From an uncultured Chlorobiaceae bacterium (GTDB taxonomy: Bacteria; Bacteroidota; Chlorobiia; Chlorobiales; Chlorobiaceae), in NCBI GenBank assembly GCA_903874585.1, contig CAIQSY010000100.1, forward strand, positions 1 to 25,966: a DNA stretch of 25,966 bases, in the 5' to 3' direction. The translations under genes and the position numbers were made by a program. Position 1 is the first letter of the stretch; each line of letters starts with the position of its first letter. Shown here piece by piece: positions 24,145 through 25,966 of the stretch. A model generated the notes under the pieces. It was not told where the DNA came from, made no database searches, and saw only the letters and a program-made list of their open reading frames with translations.

Positions 24145-25089
24145 ATGGAGTTTACCCACCTCAATGCTGTTGGTCATGTGGCTATGGTCGATGTTTCAGC
24201 CAAGCCAGGAACGTTCAGAATAGCTGTGGCTTCCGGGCATATTCGTATGCAGCCGCAGACTATTGAGCTGCTTTCCAGCAATGCCCTACCCAAAGGCAAT
24301 GTGCTGACAACCGCGAAGCTTGCCGGCATTTTAGCAGCTAAAAACACCGCACATCTTATCCCATTATGTCATCAACTCAATCTTTCATGGGCTGATATTG
24401 TGTTTGATGTGCAGCATGATCGCATTGGCATTGTTGCTACCGTAAAAACTCAAGAGTCAACCGGTGTTGAAATGGAGGCGTTAACGGCAGTTTCAGTTGC
24501 GGCGCTCACGATGTACGATATGTGCAAGGCGGTTGATAAATCGATGGAGATTGGTGCCATAACGCTCGATAAAAAAATCGGTGGAAAATCGCATGCTCCA
24601 GAGCATTATCGTCCTAAAACATCGATACTTGTGCTTTCCGATTCGGTAGCCACAGGTAAAGCGGTTGATCGTTCTGGCGAAGTACTGCGTGCAGGTTTTG
24701 CCAATGCAGGCTGCCCGATTGGTGAGGTTAAAGTTATTGCTGATAATCAGGAGGAGATTGTATCGGTTATCAACGATTGGGCATCCGATGGTGTCGAACT
24801 CATTGTCACAACAGGGGGAACCGGTCTCGGCCCGCGCGATGTAACGGTTGAGGCGCTGCTGCCGCTCTTTTCTTGTCGATTGCCTGGGGTGGAACAGGCG
24901 CTGTTCAACTGGGGGCAAGGGAAAATCAAGACCGCCATGCTTTCGCGACTTGCTGCAGGTGTGGTGAAATCATCCATCGTTATCTGTTTGCCGGGAAGCA
25001 CGGGTGCGGTCAGTGATGCGCTTGAAGTGCTTATTCCAGCGCTGTTTCACGCTTTTGCAATGATGAAAGGGGAGGGACATTCTTCATGA
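24145..25089 (+). CDS. moaC: Bifunctional molybdenum-cofactor biosynthesis protein MoaC-MogA fusion
   Basis: This 314-residue protein joins two Moco enzymes. Residues 1-150 are MoaC, cyclic pyranopterin monophosphate synthase accessory protein, with HLIPLCHQLNLSWADI, ESTGVEMEALTAVSVAALTMYDM and a late DKKIGGKSH. Residues about 158-314 are MogA/MoaB, the molybdopterin adenylyltransferase family, with VTTGGTGLGPRDVTVEAL and the CLPGSTGAVSDALEVLIPALFHA end. Such moaC/mogA fusions are known. It is 44 bp after dsrW and overlaps moeA by 4 bp (ATGA). It probably serves the SoeA-like molybdenum enzyme at the other end of the cluster. Confidence 0.92.
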   Translation: MEFTHLNAVGHVAMVDVSAKPGTFRIAVASGHIRMQPQTIELLSSNALPKGNVLTTAKLAGILAAKNTAHLIPLCHQLNLSWADIVFDVQHDRIGIVATVKTQESTGVEMEALTAVSVAALTMYDMCKAVDKSMEIGAITLDKKIGGKSHAPEHYRPKTSILVLSDSVATGKAVDRSGEVLRAGFANAGCPIGEVKVIADNQEEIVSVINDWASDGVELIVTTGGTGLGPRDVTVEALLPLFSCRLPGVEQALFNWGQGKIKTAMLSRLAAGVVKSSIVICLPGSTGAVSDALEVLIPALFHAFAMMKGEGHSS

Positions 25090-25966
25090 TTACTGTTCAA
25101 GAGGCGCGCAGCCTCGTTCAAGCCTCAATTGTGCCGCTTGGCACTGAAATCTTGCCACTCAGTCAACTTCAAAACTACGTTCTTGCTGAAGAAATTGTGG
25201 CACCGTTTGCTCTGCCACGTTTCACGAATGCGGCTATGGATGGCTTTGCTGTCAAGTGGGATGATATTTGCCGTGCCACTGCGGATGAGCCAGTACGCTT
25301 GACGGTGTCGCAGGTGATTCCAGCAGGTAGTTTTGCTCCGTTGCCTGTTGTCGCTGGATGTTGCGCTGAGATTATGACTGGTGCACCAATGCCAAAGGGT
25401 GCTGATACCGTTGTTCCGTTTGAGCAGACCAGTGGTTTTGGCGCTGATGTCGTGGCTATTTATAAACCTACAAAGCGTTGTGCAAATGTTCGTTATGCAG
25501 GTGAAGAGGTTGGTGTTGGCGATCATCTTCTGTGTCAAGGCGTTACCCTTACGCTTGCTGAAATAGCTGTACTTGCATCATTCGGCTTTGCTTCGGCAGC
25601 AGTGCAACGGCGCCCGAGAGTCTCCATTGTCACGGTGGGCGATGAAGTGCGGATGCCCGGCGAAGAGGCTTCAGCGGCTCAGATTTATAACAGTAATCGT
25701 TTTATGCTTGAAGCGCTCTGTCGTTCTGTTGCTCTTGAGCCGATTGCGGTGCACCATGCACCCGATGATCGCGAAGCGTTGCGTGCAGTGCTGGCAACGG
25801 CACTCGCTGAGTGTGATATGCTCATCACGGCGGGAGGTATCTCTACGGGCGAATACGACTTTGTTCAGTCAGAGCTCTCTGAACTTGGTGTCACCAAGAA
25901 GTTTTGGAGTGTTGCCCAAAAACCGGGAAAACCGCTCTATTTTGGATTGGGCAGTGAAGGTCAGGT
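25086..25966 (+). CDS. moeA: MoeA, molybdopterin molybdenumtransferase, 3' truncated by window edge
   Basis: The gene starts at the ATG overlapping the MoaC-MogA stop and stays open to the right edge, giving about 293 residues of roughly 400. The MoeA segment LPRFTNAAMDGFAVKWDD is present near residue 50, with Ala where many members have Ser before AMDG. Further on come GAPMPKGADTVVPFEQ, the MPT-binding block ITAGGISTGEYDFVQ and QKPGKPLYFG. MoeA inserts molybdate into adenylylated molybdopterin, the step after MogA, so the two adjacent genes encode consecutive steps. The C-terminal domain lies outside the window. Confidence 0.95.
   Translation, partial: MITVQEARSLVQASIVPLGTEILPLSQLQNYVLAEEIVAPFALPRFTNAAMDGFAVKWDDICRATADEPVRLTVSQVIPAGSFAPLPVVAGCCAEIMTGAPMPKGADTVVPFEQTSGFGADVVAIYKPTKRCANVRYAGEEVGVGDHLLCQGVTLTLAEIAVLASFGFASAAVQRRPRVSIVTVGDEVRMPGEEASAAQIYNSNRFMLEALCRSVALEPIAVHHAPDDREALRAVLATALAECDMLITAGGISTGEYDFVQSELSELGVTKKFWSVAQKPGKPLYFGLGSEGQ

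Noticed and set aside
1..25966. A mobile element, CRISPR array or tRNA gene
   Set aside because: I found no transposase, integrase, regularly spaced repeats or tRNA-like cloverleaf; all genes are co-oriented and fit sulfur, siroheme or molybdenum metabolism apart from the outer-membrane protein.

Overview
The window holds a sulfur-oxidation gene cluster that reads on the + strand from end to end. The order dsrN-C-A-B-L-U-E-F-H-T-M-K-J-O-P-V-W matches the dissimilatory sulfite reductase (Dsr) cluster of green sulfur bacteria (Chlorobiaceae). dsrU, dsrV and dsrW in these positions are, to my knowledge, characteristic of that group. The modest GC content suggests one of the lower-GC members, for example a Chlorobium chlorochromatii-like strain. 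That species-level guess is inference. I see no rRNA, tRNA, CRISPR array, insertion sequence or phage gene.

Layout. (1) 1-1308: 3' part of a FadL/OMPP1-type outer-membrane protein. (2) 1559-5990: a cytoplasmically oriented molybdenum enzyme of the SoeABC/polysulfide-reductase-like type, with the iron-sulfur subunit fused to the NrfD-type membrane anchor. (3) 6076-7469: a TauE/SafE-type anion permease overlapping a small three-helix membrane protein. (4) 7608-8890: a sulfur-relay set dsrE2 - rhodanese - tusA. (5) 8906-22065: dsrN, dsrC, dsrA, dsrB, dsrL, dsrU, dsrEFH, dsrT and dsrMKJOP. (6) 22202-24100: dsrV and dsrW for siroheme synthesis. (7) 24145 to the right edge: molybdenum-cofactor genes, a moaC-mogA fusion and a truncated moeA.

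How they fit together, from family knowledge. Rhodanese, TusA and DsrE2 pass persulfide sulfur to DsrEFH and on to DsrC. DsrAB, with DsrL, oxidises DsrC-bound sulfur to sulfite. DsrMKJOP re-oxidises DsrC and passes electrons to the membrane quinone pool. DsrV, DsrW and DsrN make and amidate the siroheme of DsrAB. The SoeA-like enzyme would oxidise the sulfite to sulfate in the cytoplasm, the permease could export sulfite or another sulfur anion, and the Moco genes would supply the SoeA-like enzyme. No apr, sat or qmo gene is in the window.

The system itself is known. The less ordinary points are mostly regulatory or architectural: a strong intrinsic terminator built over the dsrU stop codon in mid-cluster, a second one between dsrP and dsrV, a perfect 13-bp inverted repeat after the molybdenum enzyme, the BC fusion, the short DsrV with no ferrochelatase gene nearby, and the uncharacterised dsrU and dsrT. 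All gaps between genes are shorter than 300 bases; the largest are 1309-1558 and 10307-10526.
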